Shown here piece after piece: positions 7,393 through 16,875 of a DNA stretch of 39,986 nt. Location of the stretch: positions 1 to 39,986 of the forward strand of contig CALMPJ010000060.1 of assembly GCA_937871585.1 (NCBI GenBank), given 5' to 3'. The first letter of the stretch is position 1, and the number at the start of each line of letters is the position of its first letter. Below the pieces are notes generated by a model. That model made no database searches, had not been told where the DNA came from, and saw only the letters and a program-made list of their open reading frames with translations. The position numbers and the translations under genes were made by a program. This DNA comes from an uncultured Acidobacteriota bacterium. GTDB lineage: Bacteria > Acidobacteriota > Blastocatellia > Pyrinomonadales > Pyrinomonadaceae.

Positions 7393-8342
7393 CTTGGTAC
7401 TTCTACTGTTTTAATGATGTCGGCGATAGCGGCGTCCGTTGTCATGCCGTCGAGTTCGGCTTCGGCCCGGAGCATCACGCGATGCCGCAAAACAGGTGTT
7501 GCGATATCGCGAATATCGTCGGGCGTCGGGAATTCGCGGCCTCGTATTTCCGCTAACGCCTTTGAACACAACAACATCGCAACAGATGCACGCGGACTTG
7601 CGCCATACAATATCGATTGATGGCCGCGAGTCTTTCGGACGATATCAACGATATATTTCTGCACGCCAGGTTCCATTCGGATCGAACGAACCTCGGCTCG
7701 ACATCGTTGTAAGATAGTCGCGTCCGGCAAAGGCGTGATCGCAACGTGGTCCATTCGACGTGAATTGAAACCGGCATCCCAACGTGCGACGATCTCGGTC
7801 TCTTCGGATTCGTTTGGATAATCGATGAGAACTTTCAGCAAAAATCGGTCAAGCTGAGCTTCGGGTAGCGGATACGTGCCTTCGTATTCGATCGGATTCT
7901 CGGTCGCAAGCACCGTGAAGATCGGCGATAGTTCGTAGCGTTCGCCGTCGATCGTTGTCTGGCGTTCTTCCATGGCTTCGAGGAGAGCAGCCTGAGTTTT
8001 TGGCGGTGTGCGGTTTATTTCGTCCGCGAGAAGAATATCGGTAAAAACAGGCCCGTGCCGCAGGCTGAACTGCGACGTCTGCATATTGAAAACGTTGGTT
8101 CCCGTAATGTCCGAAGGCATCAGGTCCGGCGTGAACTGAATTCGAGAGTATTGCGCGTTCAGTATTTGTGCAAGTGTTTTGACGAGCAGCGTCTTTGCCG
8201 TTCCGGGCACGCCTTCGAGCAAAGCATGGCCCTCGGCGAGGACGGCGACGAGAATCTGCTCGACGACATCGTCTTGGCCGACGATAGCTTTCGACAGTTC
8301 ATTCCTAATGTGGGCAACGGTTTGCGGAGTTAAATCAAGCAT
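7389..8342 (-). CDS. moxR: MoxR-family AAA+ ATPase
   Basis: 317 aa cytoplasmic AAA+ chaperone. Walker A is GVPGTAKT, Walker B is [23 protein letters not shown], sensor 1 lies in [25 protein letters not shown], and the C-terminal lid domain holds [11 protein letters not shown]. MoxR proteins act with partner proteins (often von Willebrand or DUF58 proteins) in maturing enzymes or envelope components. Here the usual DUF58 partner is missing from the cluster, but DUF4129 and DUF4350 genes lie upstream in the same operon. It starts six bases after the TauE/SafE stop and its stop overlaps the start of the ankyrin gene. Length and motifs are typical. Confidence 0.93.
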   Translation of the reverse strand: MLDLTPQTVAHIRNELSKAIVGQDDVVEQILVAVLAEGHALLEGVPGTAKTLLVKTLAQILNAQYSRIQFTPDLMPSDITGTNVFNMQTSQFSLRHGPVFTDILLADEINRTPPKTQAALLEAMEERQTTIDGERYELSPIFTVLATENPIEYEGTYPLPEAQLDRFLLKVLIDYPNESEETEIVARWDAGFNSRRMDHVAITPLPDATILQRCRAEVRSIRMEPGVQKYIVDIVRKTRGHQSILYGASPRASVAMLLCSKALAEIRGREFPTPDDIRDIATPVLRHRVMLRAEAELDGMTTDAAIADIIKTVEVPR

Positions 8343-8348
8343 GTTTGT

Positions 8349-9101
8349 TTAGATAATATCGTAGATAGTCTTGATCGCGAGGGCAAAGACCGCGGCGAGA
8401 AAAATACGCCGCAGCCAAATCTCGTTCATCTTCGAAGCGTAGTGTCCCCCGATGTAGCCGCCGATGAACATCGTGATGCCAAGGATAATGCCCAGCCGAA
8501 AATCAACCAGGCCCTGCCAAATGAAGACGGCAGAAGCTACACTGGACGATATAATATTAAGAAGCTTTGTGGCACCGACAGCTTCCGAAAACGTCAAACC
8601 AAAGGTGGCGACAAGCAAAGCCGTCAGCATTGTCACATAGCCGCCGCTAAACAGGCCGCCGTAGATCGCAAGCAGGAAAGTGCCTACCAAAGCGACCGAA
8701 GCCATTTTCGCAGAGACTGATTCACCTGCGACACCGGCATTTCTTCGGATCAAAATGAATGCTGCGACAGCGAACATCGCGACCGAAACGATGATACGCA
8801 TCGTCTGATCTGTGATGAGCCCAACAAGCAATGCGCCGACCGTCGATCCTATTGCAGTTAGCACCAGCAGCGGCCAAGTTCGCCGAACGTTCAGTTTTCC
8901 GGCACGCGCGAATGGGATCGTTCCGCCGACAGCCATGAATACGAGGGCGAACATATTCGTCGCAACGGCTTCGCGGGCCGGAATGCCAAGTTGAAACATC
9001 GCCGGAACAGCTATCAGTGAGTTGCTGCCAGTGACGACTCCGATGATGCTGGTCACCAAAAAGACGACGATCAATATCGCTAGCTCAATTCCCGAGATCA
9101 T
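8349..9101 (-). CDS. TauE/SafE family membrane permease
   Basis: 250 aa, about eight hydrophobic helices throughout. The N-terminal repeat includes FLVTSIIGVVTGSNSLIAVPAM and a second half-repeat SGGYVTMLTALLVATFGLTFSEAVGATKLLN, the duplicated pattern of the TauE/SafE (DUF81) family. Members export sulfite, sulfoacetate or similar organic anions; the substrate cannot be told here. The start overlaps the end of the DUF4350 gene by ATGA, so it is embedded in the moxR operon although this family is not a usual member of that cluster. Confidence 0.88.
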   Translation of the reverse strand: MISGIELAILIVVFLVTSIIGVVTGSNSLIAVPAMFQLGIPAREAVATNMFALVFMAVGGTIPFARAGKLNVRRTWPLLVLTAIGSTVGALLVGLITDQTMRIIVSVAMFAVAAFILIRRNAGVAGESVSAKMASVALVGTFLLAIYGGLFSGGYVTMLTALLVATFGLTFSEAVGATKLLNIISSSVASAVFIWQGLVDFRLGIILGITMFIGGYIGGHYASKMNEIWLRRIFLAAVFALAIKTIYDII

Positions 9102-10405
9102 TTTTTAGGTAACTGACGCACTGTTCCGAGTCGAATATCGATCCCACGTAGTTTTTGCACTAATTCGACAAACTGTCCTTTTGTTACTGCTGAGCCGAAC
9201 ATTATTTGCTCGCACTTGTCCAGCGTTTCATAAATTGATTCGAATTGGTCGCCGGTACGTCCTGCGATCGCTCGAGCAAGGTCGACCGTCGAGGTCGTCG
9301 ATGGATCGAGTCCTAACGCTCGACAGGTGCGAAGACGAAAATCGCGAAATATATTCTCAATGGCAAGATCATACGCATTCACCCTCTGTTGAAGTTCCGC
9401 CATTGCCGAAATGTACTCAAGTTTTGTGCGGCGGTCCGGCTCGATCTCCGAGAGCGGACGGGCAAATCGACGACTGCGCGAGAATAAGACTAGCCCGACG
9501 AGTGCTGCGAGTTGGAAAAAGACCGCCACTACCGGAGTTCCCGAAAAGAAAGCTGCGAATCTGTTCGAGCTGGCACCAAAGCCTTGGTGGTATTCATCAA
9601 ACGCGATCAGGCCATCGGTTCGACTAAGGTTTATTGCAAATTGTGCGTTGTCAGCCAATGAAATACCGCTATTTGATACGATAAACGGGTCGCCGACATA
9701 TACGACACGACCCGAGCCGTACGCAACATGCGCGACGATCGCTTTGCCTGAATTGCTGTAGTGAACGACCGGAGCCGACGAAGTATCGGCAGGCCCATCA
9801 ATATCCTTGCGTCCTGTTCTTATATCCTTATCATTCTTTGTAAACGAGATCACGGAAGCGAACCTTGACGGTTGAATAGCGTTGACCTCAGCGGAAAACA
9901 ACGACGGAAATACGGGTTTGATCGCACCGACCGAGGCTATCATTGAATTTGTGTCGGTCGGGTCCTTATTAATGATGTCCAACTGGGTCGTAGGCTCAAA
10001 CTCTACGGTCCAATCGCCAAACTTTCGTTCGAGTTCAGGAGCAAGTTGACGATCAATGATCACGAGACGCCCGCCGGACTCGACCCAAGCAAACAGATCG
10101 CCCGCCTCGGTCTCGGTAAATTGCCGACGAAGATCGCCAATAACTATGAAAACCTTTGGAGTACGAGCACCGGCCGTTCGCAAATAGCTCGGATCGTTCT
10201 GCCACCTTGTGACTTTTCGGCCTGATTCGCTGAGCAACGAATAAAAGGCCAGAGTTCCTGTGCCGCCGCCATTGTACGAAGAGCGGTTAGGCGAACTTTC
10301 CAGATCGGCTTCCTTTGGTTTTTGGGTATACGAGGCAAGGTTTAGTCCGACCAAAACGATCGCGGCTAGTACCAAAATTAACACTATCAGTGCAGTTTGC
10401 TTCAC
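9098..10405 (-). CDS. DUF4350 domain-containing membrane protein
   Basis: 435 aa from a GTG start (10405-10403). N-terminal helix (about residues 5-25), then an extracytoplasmic domain of the DUF4350 type with GTLAFYSLLSESGRKVTRW, the turn WVESGGRLVIID and the conserved FDEYHQGF, a second helix (about 290-310), and a cytoplasmic C-terminal region of about 125 residues. This architecture is characteristic of proteins found beside MoxR and DUF4129 genes. Its function is not established. It lies 9 bases after the DUF4129 gene and overlaps the permease gene downstream. Confidence 0.85.
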   Translation of the reverse strand: MKQTALIVLILVLAAIVLVGLNLASYTQKPKEADLESSPNRSSYNGGGTGTLAFYSLLSESGRKVTRWQNDPSYLRTAGARTPKVFIVIGDLRRQFTETEAGDLFAWVESGGRLVIIDRQLAPELERKFGDWTVEFEPTTQLDIINKDPTDTNSMIASVGAIKPVFPSLFSAEVNAIQPSRFASVISFTKNDKDIRTGRKDIDGPADTSSAPVVHYSNSGKAIVAHVAYGSGRVVYVGDPFIVSNSGISLADNAQFAINLSRTDGLIAFDEYHQGFGASSNRFAAFFSGTPVVAVFFQLAALVGLVLFSRSRRFARPLSEIEPDRRTKLEYISAMAELQQRVNAYDLAIENIFRDFRLRTCRALGLDPSTTSTVDLARAIAGRTGDQFESIYETLDKCEQIMFGSAVTKGQFVELVQKLRGIDIRLGTVRQLPKK

Positions 10406-10414
10406 AAATAAAAC

Positions 10415-11467
10415 CTAGTTCTGGTTTGCGACGGTGCGACGGTAAAGATCGCGGAACTCGGTCCACTCATCATTCATTACGATCTGATCTCCGTACCAGT
10501 GTCGTTCGAATCTTGTTGTGAGGCCCGAAAGATCTTGCTTCAAACTCTCACGGTTTCTTACCTCGCGGACGTAGTCGCGGTTTGTCTTGTGCCTTGCCAG
10601 GCCGATCAATCGACGATCCGCTAACTCGCAAAGTACAGCTATATAGCCCTTGCGAACCGCCAGCCTTAGTTCGCCGCGACGTGCAAGTTCTTCTGCCTCG
10701 GCAAATATTTCCGACGCTTCTACATCGTCCCCGATGATCTCACCAAGCACTACGCGATCCTTCAGTTTCGCCGAACGTTCCTTTGAAAATCTCTCAAAGA
10801 GGCCGGGAGCAAATCGGTAGAGCAGGAACGTCAACAATGCTAACGCTGCGGAGATCACAACAACCCAAAGCACAGTCGTTAGCAACGGCGAACCGGCATT
10901 TGACGTTGGGGCCGGCTTGTCGTCAGGCGATCGAGAGTTGAGCCACTCGAAAAACTGCCGTATCAGTCTCGCGATGAGGCTCTCTTCGGTCTTTGGCTTC
11001 TGAAATTCCTCGCGTTTTAATATTTCATCAAGCTTCTGTTTATCACTGTCTTTTGTTGGGCCAGAAGCGATCGCCTGCCGTCGCTCGTCCAGTGCTGCTG
11101 CCATCGCAGACAACCTTTCGCGCAGATCCGTCAGGTGAATTATCGATCTATCGATGTTGTCTTCGTTCTCGATCTTGTCGATCTCGGCGACGATCCAATT
11201 GCTGTCAATGACGATCCTATTCGGAGGATCTTCGATCTGAATATCAGCCGGCCAGAGCAATCGTAGCTTTTTGATCTCGGTTTCGTACTGATCGAATTCG
11301 CTTTTCCCTTGCCCAAGTTTCTCGAGTTCTAGTATCGCCGAATCGATCGTGTTGACGGTTGCTTCGATCTTCGATGAGAATTCATCGATCGATAACGCTT
11401 TTCCCATCGCGTTTACGGCGAAAAGAGCGATCAGTATCAGAACAAATGTAGTGCGAAAACGAATCAT
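10415..11467 (-). CDS. DUF4129 domain-containing membrane protein
   Basis: 350 aa. Signal peptide or anchor (residues 1-22), an extracytoplasmic helical or coiled-coil-prone region (about 25-195), a membrane helix (about 207-228), and a C-terminal cytoplasmic DUF4129 domain containing ARRGELRLAVRKGYIAVLCELADR, LARHKTNRDYVREVRN and the final RFERHWYGDQ. In other bacteria DUF4129 domains sit at the C-terminus of transglutaminase-like proteins or alone in MoxR clusters. It begins one base after the stop of the upstream membrane gene. Confidence 0.87.
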   Translation of the reverse strand: MIRFRTTFVLILIALFAVNAMGKALSIDEFSSKIEATVNTIDSAILELEKLGQGKSEFDQYETEIKKLRLLWPADIQIEDPPNRIVIDSNWIVAEIDKIENEDNIDRSIIHLTDLRERLSAMAAALDERRQAIASGPTKDSDKQKLDEILKREEFQKPKTEESLIARLIRQFFEWLNSRSPDDKPAPTSNAGSPLLTTVLWVVVISAALALLTFLLYRFAPGLFERFSKERSAKLKDRVVLGEIIGDDVEASEIFAEAEELARRGELRLAVRKGYIAVLCELADRRLIGLARHKTNRDYVREVRNRESLKQDLSGLTTRFERHWYGDQIVMNDEWTEFRDLYRRTVANQN

Positions 11468-11468
11468 T

Positions 11469-12572
11469 CTACAAACCTAACATCGAGCCGTTTGACGGCG
11501 TGTTTATCTGATCAGGGCGAATATTTGCCTGAGAATTCGCTAGCGCAGGTTGCAGCGGATTTACGTAGTCAGTCGGTACGGCCGGGATATCACCCAGACG
11601 CTGGGCTGCCATAAGTTCGATGTCGTAGCCTTCGGATCGAACACGTTCGTCTACATACAATAGACAGAGGCCGATCATCCAAACCGGCGTCAGTAGGATG
11701 AGGCTGATCTGCCAGATCAGGCTATTCGCAAGTTCGTACCACGCCGGGACAATGCCTTGACCGAATGTCCAAATCTCAACTCCGATCGACCAAGCGTACC
11801 AGGCAACGGGAATATAAAGCAGTGCGAGAGCTGAATATGTCGCAAGTGTTGAGAAAAGGAACAACGCCATCAGCCGCCGAACATTCCCGCTGGCGAGCGA
11901 CGCACTTCTTCCAATGGCGGACGCTACGCCTTGTCCCTCGACGAGCATTACCTGCGGTACGTAAACAAATCGCGATGCGATCAAAAAGAACAGCCATAGA
12001 GCCCCAACTGTTCCAGCGATGCCGACGATCGTTCCAACCAAAAAGCTTACGACCGGAATTGGTGCAAGAAATGCCGCCAGCAAAAGAGCTGCCAACACCG
12101 AGAACATTGCCCCAATATAAACGATAACAAAGCCAATTACTCCGAGCAGTGTGACAATGATCGTTGCAGCTGTAACGAGCGAGAAAAGCCGCGACCAAAC
12201 ATTACGGTATGTTTCGGCAAACGTCAGCTTTTCATCGAACAAGATATGACGAATGAAATTCCTTGACGCGCCGCCCATTACGACGAATGTCGCTATGGCT
12301 TCGACAAGCAGAATGACAAAACCGCCGAGCCAGCCAAACAGATAGTAGGCCATTCGTTCGGGGTCGTATGCGTCAGAAGTAAATGTAAAAAGTTGTCGGC
12401 CGAGGATCGTCCAGCCAACTGTGAAGATAGCACCGACCACAACGGGCGGCGCCGCTATCAGTATCAGTGTAAGAAAATTCTGGCGATAAAACCTGACAGC
12501 GCGGTCGATCAGATCGCCCGCGCCGAGAGGTGCGATCGCCATTGAGCCCGGAATGTTGGAAGCCAATGCCAT
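11469..12572 (-). CDS. Multipass membrane protein heading the moxR operon
   Basis: 367 aa with about six to seven hydrophobic helices between residues 30 and 315, a hydrophilic N-terminus and a soluble tail of about 45 residues. The start PLGAGDLIDRAVRFYRQNF and the glycine-rich helices recall the glycerophosphoryl-diester-phosphodiesterase membrane-domain/DUF975-like group of integral proteins often found next to DUF4129 genes; I do not recognise it more closely. An alternative start exists at residue 11 (ATG at 12542). Neither start has a clear SD. A near-perfect -10 box lies only 15 bases upstream of the first ATG. Confidence 0.72.
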   Translation of the reverse strand: MALASNIPGSMAIAPLGAGDLIDRAVRFYRQNFLTLILIAAPPVVVGAIFTVGWTILGRQLFTFTSDAYDPERMAYYLFGWLGGFVILLVEAIATFVVMGGASRNFIRHILFDEKLTFAETYRNVWSRLFSLVTAATIIVTLLGVIGFVIVYIGAMFSVLAALLLAAFLAPIPVVSFLVGTIVGIAGTVGALWLFFLIASRFVYVPQVMLVEGQGVASAIGRSASLASGNVRRLMALFLFSTLATYSALALLYIPVAWYAWSIGVEIWTFGQGIVPAWYELANSLIWQISLILLTPVWMIGLCLLYVDERVRSEGYDIELMAAQRLGDIPAVPTDYVNPLQPALANSQANIRPDQINTPSNGSMLGL

Positions 12573-12586
12573 TTAGGAACGTTTTG

Positions 12587-12592
12587 ATTATA
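12587..12592 (-). promoter_or_regulatory. Candidate -10 box for the moxR operon
   Basis: TATAAT on the minus strand. The spot where a -35 would lie is a poor match to TTGACA. Transcription would begin near 12580, giving a leader of about 8 bases before the ATG at 12572, or about 38 bases before the ATG at 12542. It sits between the receptor gene's terminator and the operon. Confidence 0.4.
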
Positions 12593-12644
12593 GCTGTTTC
12601 AAATGGGCGGTAGTAGTATGCATGCAGGAATTGGCTTAGAAAGT

Positions 12645-12676
12645 AAAAAGGCGTCACCACATAAAGTGATGACGCC
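12645..12676 (-). terminator. Terminator after the TonB-dependent receptor gene
   Basis: Read on the minus strand, an 11-bp stem with one G-U pair (GGCGTCATCAC / GTGGTGACGCC), loop TTTAT, followed directly by five T. It lies 25 bases after the receptor stop codon and insulates the downstream moxR operon. Confidence 0.9.
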
Positions 12677-12700
12677 AAAGTTATCCAAATTCGAAAAGAA

Positions 12701-15700
12701 CTAGAAGTTCAATCGGACAAGGAAGTCAACGATACGGCCGCCCGGGTCATTCGATCCGTTAGGATCGGTGAACGCCCAACCTTGAGCCATCTGGCCAAAG
12801 GTTCCGGTGAACGCGGTAATGTTGTTCACGTTACCTGTCCAGCCGCCGAGACGCCAGTTCGTACGGTTAAGTACGTCAAACATAGTCGCACGCATTTCGA
12901 CGTTTCGCTTTTCTCCGATCTTGATCCTCTTGCCGATGGACGCATCCATCTTGAAGAAGTTTGGACCGAAAAGGACGAACTTACGATATCCGCACTGTCC
13001 GAGTGCACGCTGCTGACAGTTATTGTAACCAGCAGGCGCGATGAAGCGACCCGATGGAGCCTGTCCGGCAAGGTATCCCGAAGCAGTCGTTCCTGTCGTT
13101 GTAAACGCACGGATCGTCTGGCTGATAACGTCGCCAGGAAGATACGTAACGTTCGCAACTGAGGTTGAACCGTTAGGCTGCGTGATCGTTTGGTTGTAGT
13201 AAACGCCAACAAGTTTCTGGAGTTCCTCACCTGTCATACCGACAAGCTGGATGTTCTCCATCAGGACTGGCGAACCACTCTGCCAGCGGACCGTTGGAGT
13301 AATTGTCCAACCGCCGATGATAGCGTCAACGAATGCATTTGAATTCTTAGCGAACTGACGGCCCTTACCAAAAGGAAGGTCCCAAGTCGCGTCAAACTTG
13401 AACGAATGTCGAACGTCGATCTGAGCAAAGGTTTTGTCTAGTCCACGGTTTCGCAAGGTAACGTTTGAAGCATTACTTTGGTCGCCGGCTCCGAGTCCGA
13501 AGAAAGCTGTACCGGCCGAAGCAAATGCATTCGAAAATGCCTTTGCCCAAACGTAGCTAGCCTGGAAACGAAGACCGTCCGAAAGACGACGACGAACCTC
13601 AACGACTGCCGAATCGTACCAGCTCTTTTCCGTGTTATCGAAGTAGAAGCAGTTTCCGATGCTGCTCGGGCAGTTCTGAAGGAAGTTCAACGATCGGCCT
13701 GCGGCTGTTCCGTTTGCACGGAATGTAGCATTGTTCGCCATTGTCTGAGCAAAGCCAAGCACGTTAGGGCTTGACGGTGCCAAGAGGTTATAGAACGTCG
13801 AACTTGCAAAGTTCGCACCATAGCTGGCAGGAAGGTTCGCATTCGGATTTCCAGCCTGCAGGTACGAAACGATGATCGGAAGTGGTGCAGTTCCCGGAGC
13901 AGCCGTTAAAGCAAAGTTAAACTGACAGCCTGCCGTTGTGACACCGCCGATACAGCCCGCTCCCGGACCCGCAGCGATATTTGCAAGCAAGTTGCGTTGC
14001 GCTATAGCAAACTCAGCACCAAATCCGTTCTCGATCGCATTGACCTCGTTCAGGTTGTACTGATTCTGCATTTCTTTACCGCGGTTACCAACATAGCGGA
14101 ACTCGACAACAGTGTTGCGGTCGATCTCGCGTTGGTAGCCAAAGCTCCACGAATCAACGTAGCCCGAACGGAAGTCAGGGGCAAAGCCCAAAGCAGCGTC
14201 CGAACCGGTGGTGATAGCACGCGGATACGATGGAACCGGATTAAATGTCGGAGCCGTTATGTTCGGATTACCCGCATCACGGAAGTTCGTTCCAACCGTA
14301 AGGTTGCCGATCGCCGTCGAACGGTTGTTCGCGAACGCACCGCCAGGGTTCTGTCCGACGCTGTTCTCGACGATAAGCGTACCTTCACGAATGAACGCAC
14401 GCGAGAAGCCGCCGCGGAATACAGCCTTACCATTTCGGCCAAGGATCTTGCTGAAGATACCATCGCCAAAATCAGGGCTCCAAACCGCACCGACGCTCGG
14501 TGCAAAGTTGTTCAGATCGTCACGGAATGCCTTTTCACCAATGGTGTTGCCGCGATAGGTTGGCCGAAGAGCCGGATTCGCGTTTCCTGCGCTGAAGAAG
14601 TTGCCAGGGCCGGAAACATCATAAACCATGTTCGGATCGCTAAGGATCGCATAGTTAGCCGACATCATCTTCGCACCGATCTGCGGCTGCCATCGCAGGC
14701 CGAAGGTCAATGTAAAGTTGTTGCGAATACGCCATGAATCCTGTGCGAACAAACCGTTGGTTTCTTCGCGGATCTGGAACTGGCGAGGTCCGTTCAACGC
14801 ATAGCGTTGGTCGGCACCAAGAACAGCGTTCGAACCAAAACCACTTACGCGGCCTGCAAGAACAGCATAGACACCCTGAGCAGCAGCAACCTCAGTTGCG
14901 TTGGCACCCGGGATCGATGTGGTCGTAAAGGCAGCAATGAGAGGGTCTCCTGTTGCGACACCGAGGGTAATGGTCGATTTATAGAGATTGGTTGCATCCG
15001 AGATGGTCTCAACCCTCTTCAACTGACCGCCGAAGGTCAAGGTATGATCGCCCTTGATCCAAGTTACGTTATTCGTGAAATCACGAGTTGGCGACGAACG
15101 TGAGCTGAATGCATTACGGATCGTCGGATTGGTAACACCGGCAGCTGCGATCGAAACCGCGTAGCCACGCATCAAGTTGTTGAAGAAATCTTCTCCACCA
15201 ACAAGGAAAAAGTCCGAAGAACCGCCGAGCCAGCCGCCAAGCTGAGCATAACGGAATTCGTTAACGATGTTGCTGCCAAACGTCGAACGAACACCGATCG
15301 ACAACGAGCGGCGATCCGAATTCTGAGTTCCGGCATTATCCAGGCCAGGGAACGCAGGGTCAACGCTGTTAAGGAAGTCAACGTTCGAACGGAACGGCTG
15401 ATCATTGTAGATCACGTCGATCGAATGGTTCTTCGTTACATTAACGTCAAAACGTGTCACCAAGAATCTACGACGTTGCTCACCTGAGTTCACAAAGTTG
15501 TAGGTCTGGCGATAGTACGATCCAGCTGTCAACGAGCCTGTACCAAGTGCGTTAAATGAACCTGTTGTTCCTGCTGCGGCACGGATCGCGTTAAGCATTC
15601 CCGCAACGGTCGGGTCGATGGTCGTCGGAAGACCTGCACCGCCCGCGATCGTGAAGAGATTCACCGTGCTAGCACCATTTGCACCGTAACGGAAAATACC

Positions 15701-16705
15701 GTTTTGAGCTTCCTGCGTAAGGACGGCACGTGTACGAACAGGCGAATTTTCATTCAAGTGAAATCGCTCGTAGTTGACGAAGAAATAGTGCTTGCCTTTG
15801 CCGTCAGTGAAAGGCTTGACGCCCTCACCGAATTGAAGGAAAGGCAACGGACCGCCAAAGCTACCGCCGAACTGATTCAAGCGAAGCTTGCTCTTGTTCT
15901 GTGCAAGATAGTTGTTCTGGAAATTGGTTCCATTCATGCTCTCATCACGGTGCTGCCAGAAGACGCTACCGCGATAGTCGTCCGTACCACGTCGTGTAAC
16001 GAAACGAATACCAACCGCGCCGTCGCCGGCTGCTTCTGAACCCGGATTCGAGGTCGAAACGGTAACTTCATCAATAGCATCAATTCGCGGACGAATAAAC
16101 GTAAAGAATCCGTCAGACGACTTCAAGAAGTTGTCTTGAACGTCAACGCCGTCGATCTGAATTGTCAAAGCACTCTTCGGAAGACCATTGATCGTCGATG
16201 TACGAACTACACCAACCGAGCTGGTTCCCGGAAGTAGTGTGACTAGGTCAAGAGCGTCACGCGACTGGATCGGTGTTTCCAAGATCTGCCGACCTTGAAT
16301 GTTAGTACCGATCGTCGGCGTAGCGGTCTGGAGCACTTCGGCTCCGCCCGTGACGATGACCTGCTCATCGATACGTCCAGCGGTAAGGGCTGCATTAACC
16401 GTTGCAGGTGTTGCAACGTCAACCTTTACATTCTGGACAACCGAAGTTTTAAAATTCGCCGCCGATACCGTGACAGTGTAAAAACCTGCCGGAACCGCCG
16501 GAATATTGTATCCACCGTCCGAGTTTGACGTGGCCGAAAAATTTTGGCCAGCCGTACCCTTGACGGAGATCGTTGCACCTGGGATGACGGCGCCGTTCTG
16601 GTCGGTAACGGTTCCGCCGATCGCCCCAGCTACTTGAGCTTGTATCGAGATCGCCGCTGCAATAAACAGAGCGATACCGCACAAAGCTTGGGTAAATCTT
16701 TTCAT
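12701..16705 (-). CDS. Large Oar-like TonB-dependent outer-membrane receptor
   Basis: 1334 aa from the ATG at 16705, chosen because AGGAGGA lies directly upstream; the longer frame adds 16 unlikely residues. A signal peptide (about 1-24, ending ISIQAQ) is followed by a carboxypeptidase-regulatory-like beta-sandwich (about 26-112: GTVTDQNGAVIPGATISVKG, SDGGYNIPAVPAGFYTVTV), a plug domain (LPKSALTIQIDGVDVQDN, AVGIRFVTRRGTDDYRGSVF) and a long beta-barrel ending in VRLNF with the terminal Phe expected of outer-membrane proteins. Such giant receptors are a hallmark of Acidobacteria and probably take up large or complex substrates; the ligand is unknown. No SusD-like gene is adjacent. A sigma-54-type promoter lies upstream and a terminator downstream, so it is probably transcribed alone. 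Confidence 0.92.
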   Translation of the reverse strand: MKRFTQALCGIALFIAAAISIQAQVAGAIGGTVTDQNGAVIPGATISVKGTAGQNFSATSNSDGGYNIPAVPAGFYTVTVSAANFKTSVVQNVKVDVATPATVNAALTAGRIDEQVIVTGGAEVLQTATPTIGTNIQGRQILETPIQSRDALDLVTLLPGTSSVGVVRTSTINGLPKSALTIQIDGVDVQDNFLKSSDGFFTFIRPRIDAIDEVTVSTSNPGSEAAGDGAVGIRFVTRRGTDDYRGSVFWQHRDESMNGTNFQNNYLAQNKSKLRLNQFGGSFGGPLPFLQFGEGVKPFTDGKGKHYFFVNYERFHLNENSPVRTRAVLTQEAQNGIFRYGANGASTVNLFTIAGGAGLPTTIDPTVAGMLNAIRAAAGTTGSFNALGTGSLTAGSYYRQTYNFVNSGEQRRRFLVTRFDVNVTKNHSIDVIYNDQPFRSNVDFLNSVDPAFPGLDNAGTQNSDRRSLSIGVRSTFGSNIVNEFRYAQLGGWLGGSSDFFLVGGEDFFNNLMRGYAVSIAAAGVTNPTIRNAFSSRSSPTRDFTNNVTWIKGDHTLTFGGQLKRVETISDATNLYKSTITLGVATGDPLIAAFTTTSIPGANATEVAAAQGVYAVLAGRVSGFGSNAVLGADQRYALNGPRQFQIREETNGLFAQDSWRIRNNFTLTFGLRWQPQIGAKMMSANYAILSDPNMVYDVSGPGNFFSAGNANPALRPTYRGNTIGEKAFRDDLNNFAPSVGAVWSPDFGDGIFSKILGRNGKAVFRGGFSRAFIREGTLIVENSVGQNPGGAFANNRSTAIGNLTVGTNFRDAGNPNITAPTFNPVPSYPRAITTGSDAALGFAPDFRSGYVDSWSFGYQREIDRNTVVEFRYVGNRGKEMQNQYNLNEVNAIENGFGAEFAIAQRNLLANIAAGPGAGCIGGVTTAGCQFNFALTAAPGTAPLPIIVSYLQAGNPNANLPASYGANFASSTFYNLLAPSSPNVLGFAQTMANNATFRANGTAAGRSLNFLQNCPSSIGNCFYFDNTEKSWYDSAVVEVRRRLSDGLRFQASYVWAKAFSNAFASAGTAFFGLGAGDQSNASNVTLRNRGLDKTFAQIDVRHSFKFDATWDLPFGKGRQFAKNSNAFVDAIIGGWTITPTVRWQSGSPVLMENIQLVGMTGEELQKLVGVYYNQTITQPNGSTSVANVTYLPGDVISQTIRAFTTTGTTASGYLAGQAPSGRFIAPAGYNNCQQRALGQCGYRKFVLFGPNFFKMDASIGKRIKIGEKRNVEMRATMFDVLNRTNWRLGGWTGNVNNITAFTGTFGQMAQGWAFTDPNGSNDPGGRIVDFLVRLNF

Positions 16706-16710
16706 GTTGT

Positions 16711-16717
16711 TCCTCCT
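16711..16717 (-). promoter_or_regulatory. Shine-Dalgarno that sets the receptor start
   Basis: CAGGAGG-type site (AGGAGGA on the minus strand) five bases before the ATG at 16705. It supports that start over the upstream in-frame ATG at 16753. Confidence 0.8.
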
Positions 16718-16782
16718 GAAAAAAATAAGCAAAAGAAAGTTTCTAAATCGCAAAATAACGACTAGTTACAATTAAGTTACGA

Positions 16783-16799
16783 GTCAAATTCCGTGCCAG
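16783..16799 (-). promoter_or_regulatory. Candidate sigma-54 (-24/-12) promoter for the TonB-dependent receptor
   Basis: On the minus strand the sequence is CTGGCACGGAATTTGAC. Compared with the RpoN consensus TGGCACG-N4-TTGCW, the -24 half is perfect and the -12 half differs at one core base (TTGAC), with exact spacing. Transcription would begin near 16772, leaving a leader of about 67 bases before the ATG at 16705. The gene immediately upstream encodes an NtrC-family sigma-54 activator. The -24 element also forms one arm of a small inverted repeat (GTGCC / GGCAC, 16793-16813). Confidence 0.6.
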
Positions 16800-16875
16800 T
16801 GTTAAACCGGCACTAAGTTGTTGCGAATAAAAGGCTTTGGGCAATAAATATAAAGAAATATTACGTAGCATCGTA

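Noticed and set aside
12373..12678. Alternative 101-codon gene at the head of the moxR operon
   Set aside because: It runs in another frame through the terminator and the N-terminus of the membrane protein gene and has no support.
13997..14737. 246-codon plus-strand frame inside the receptor gene
   Set aside because: Antisense shadow of a long gene with strong codon bias; Arg/Val-rich translation without domains.
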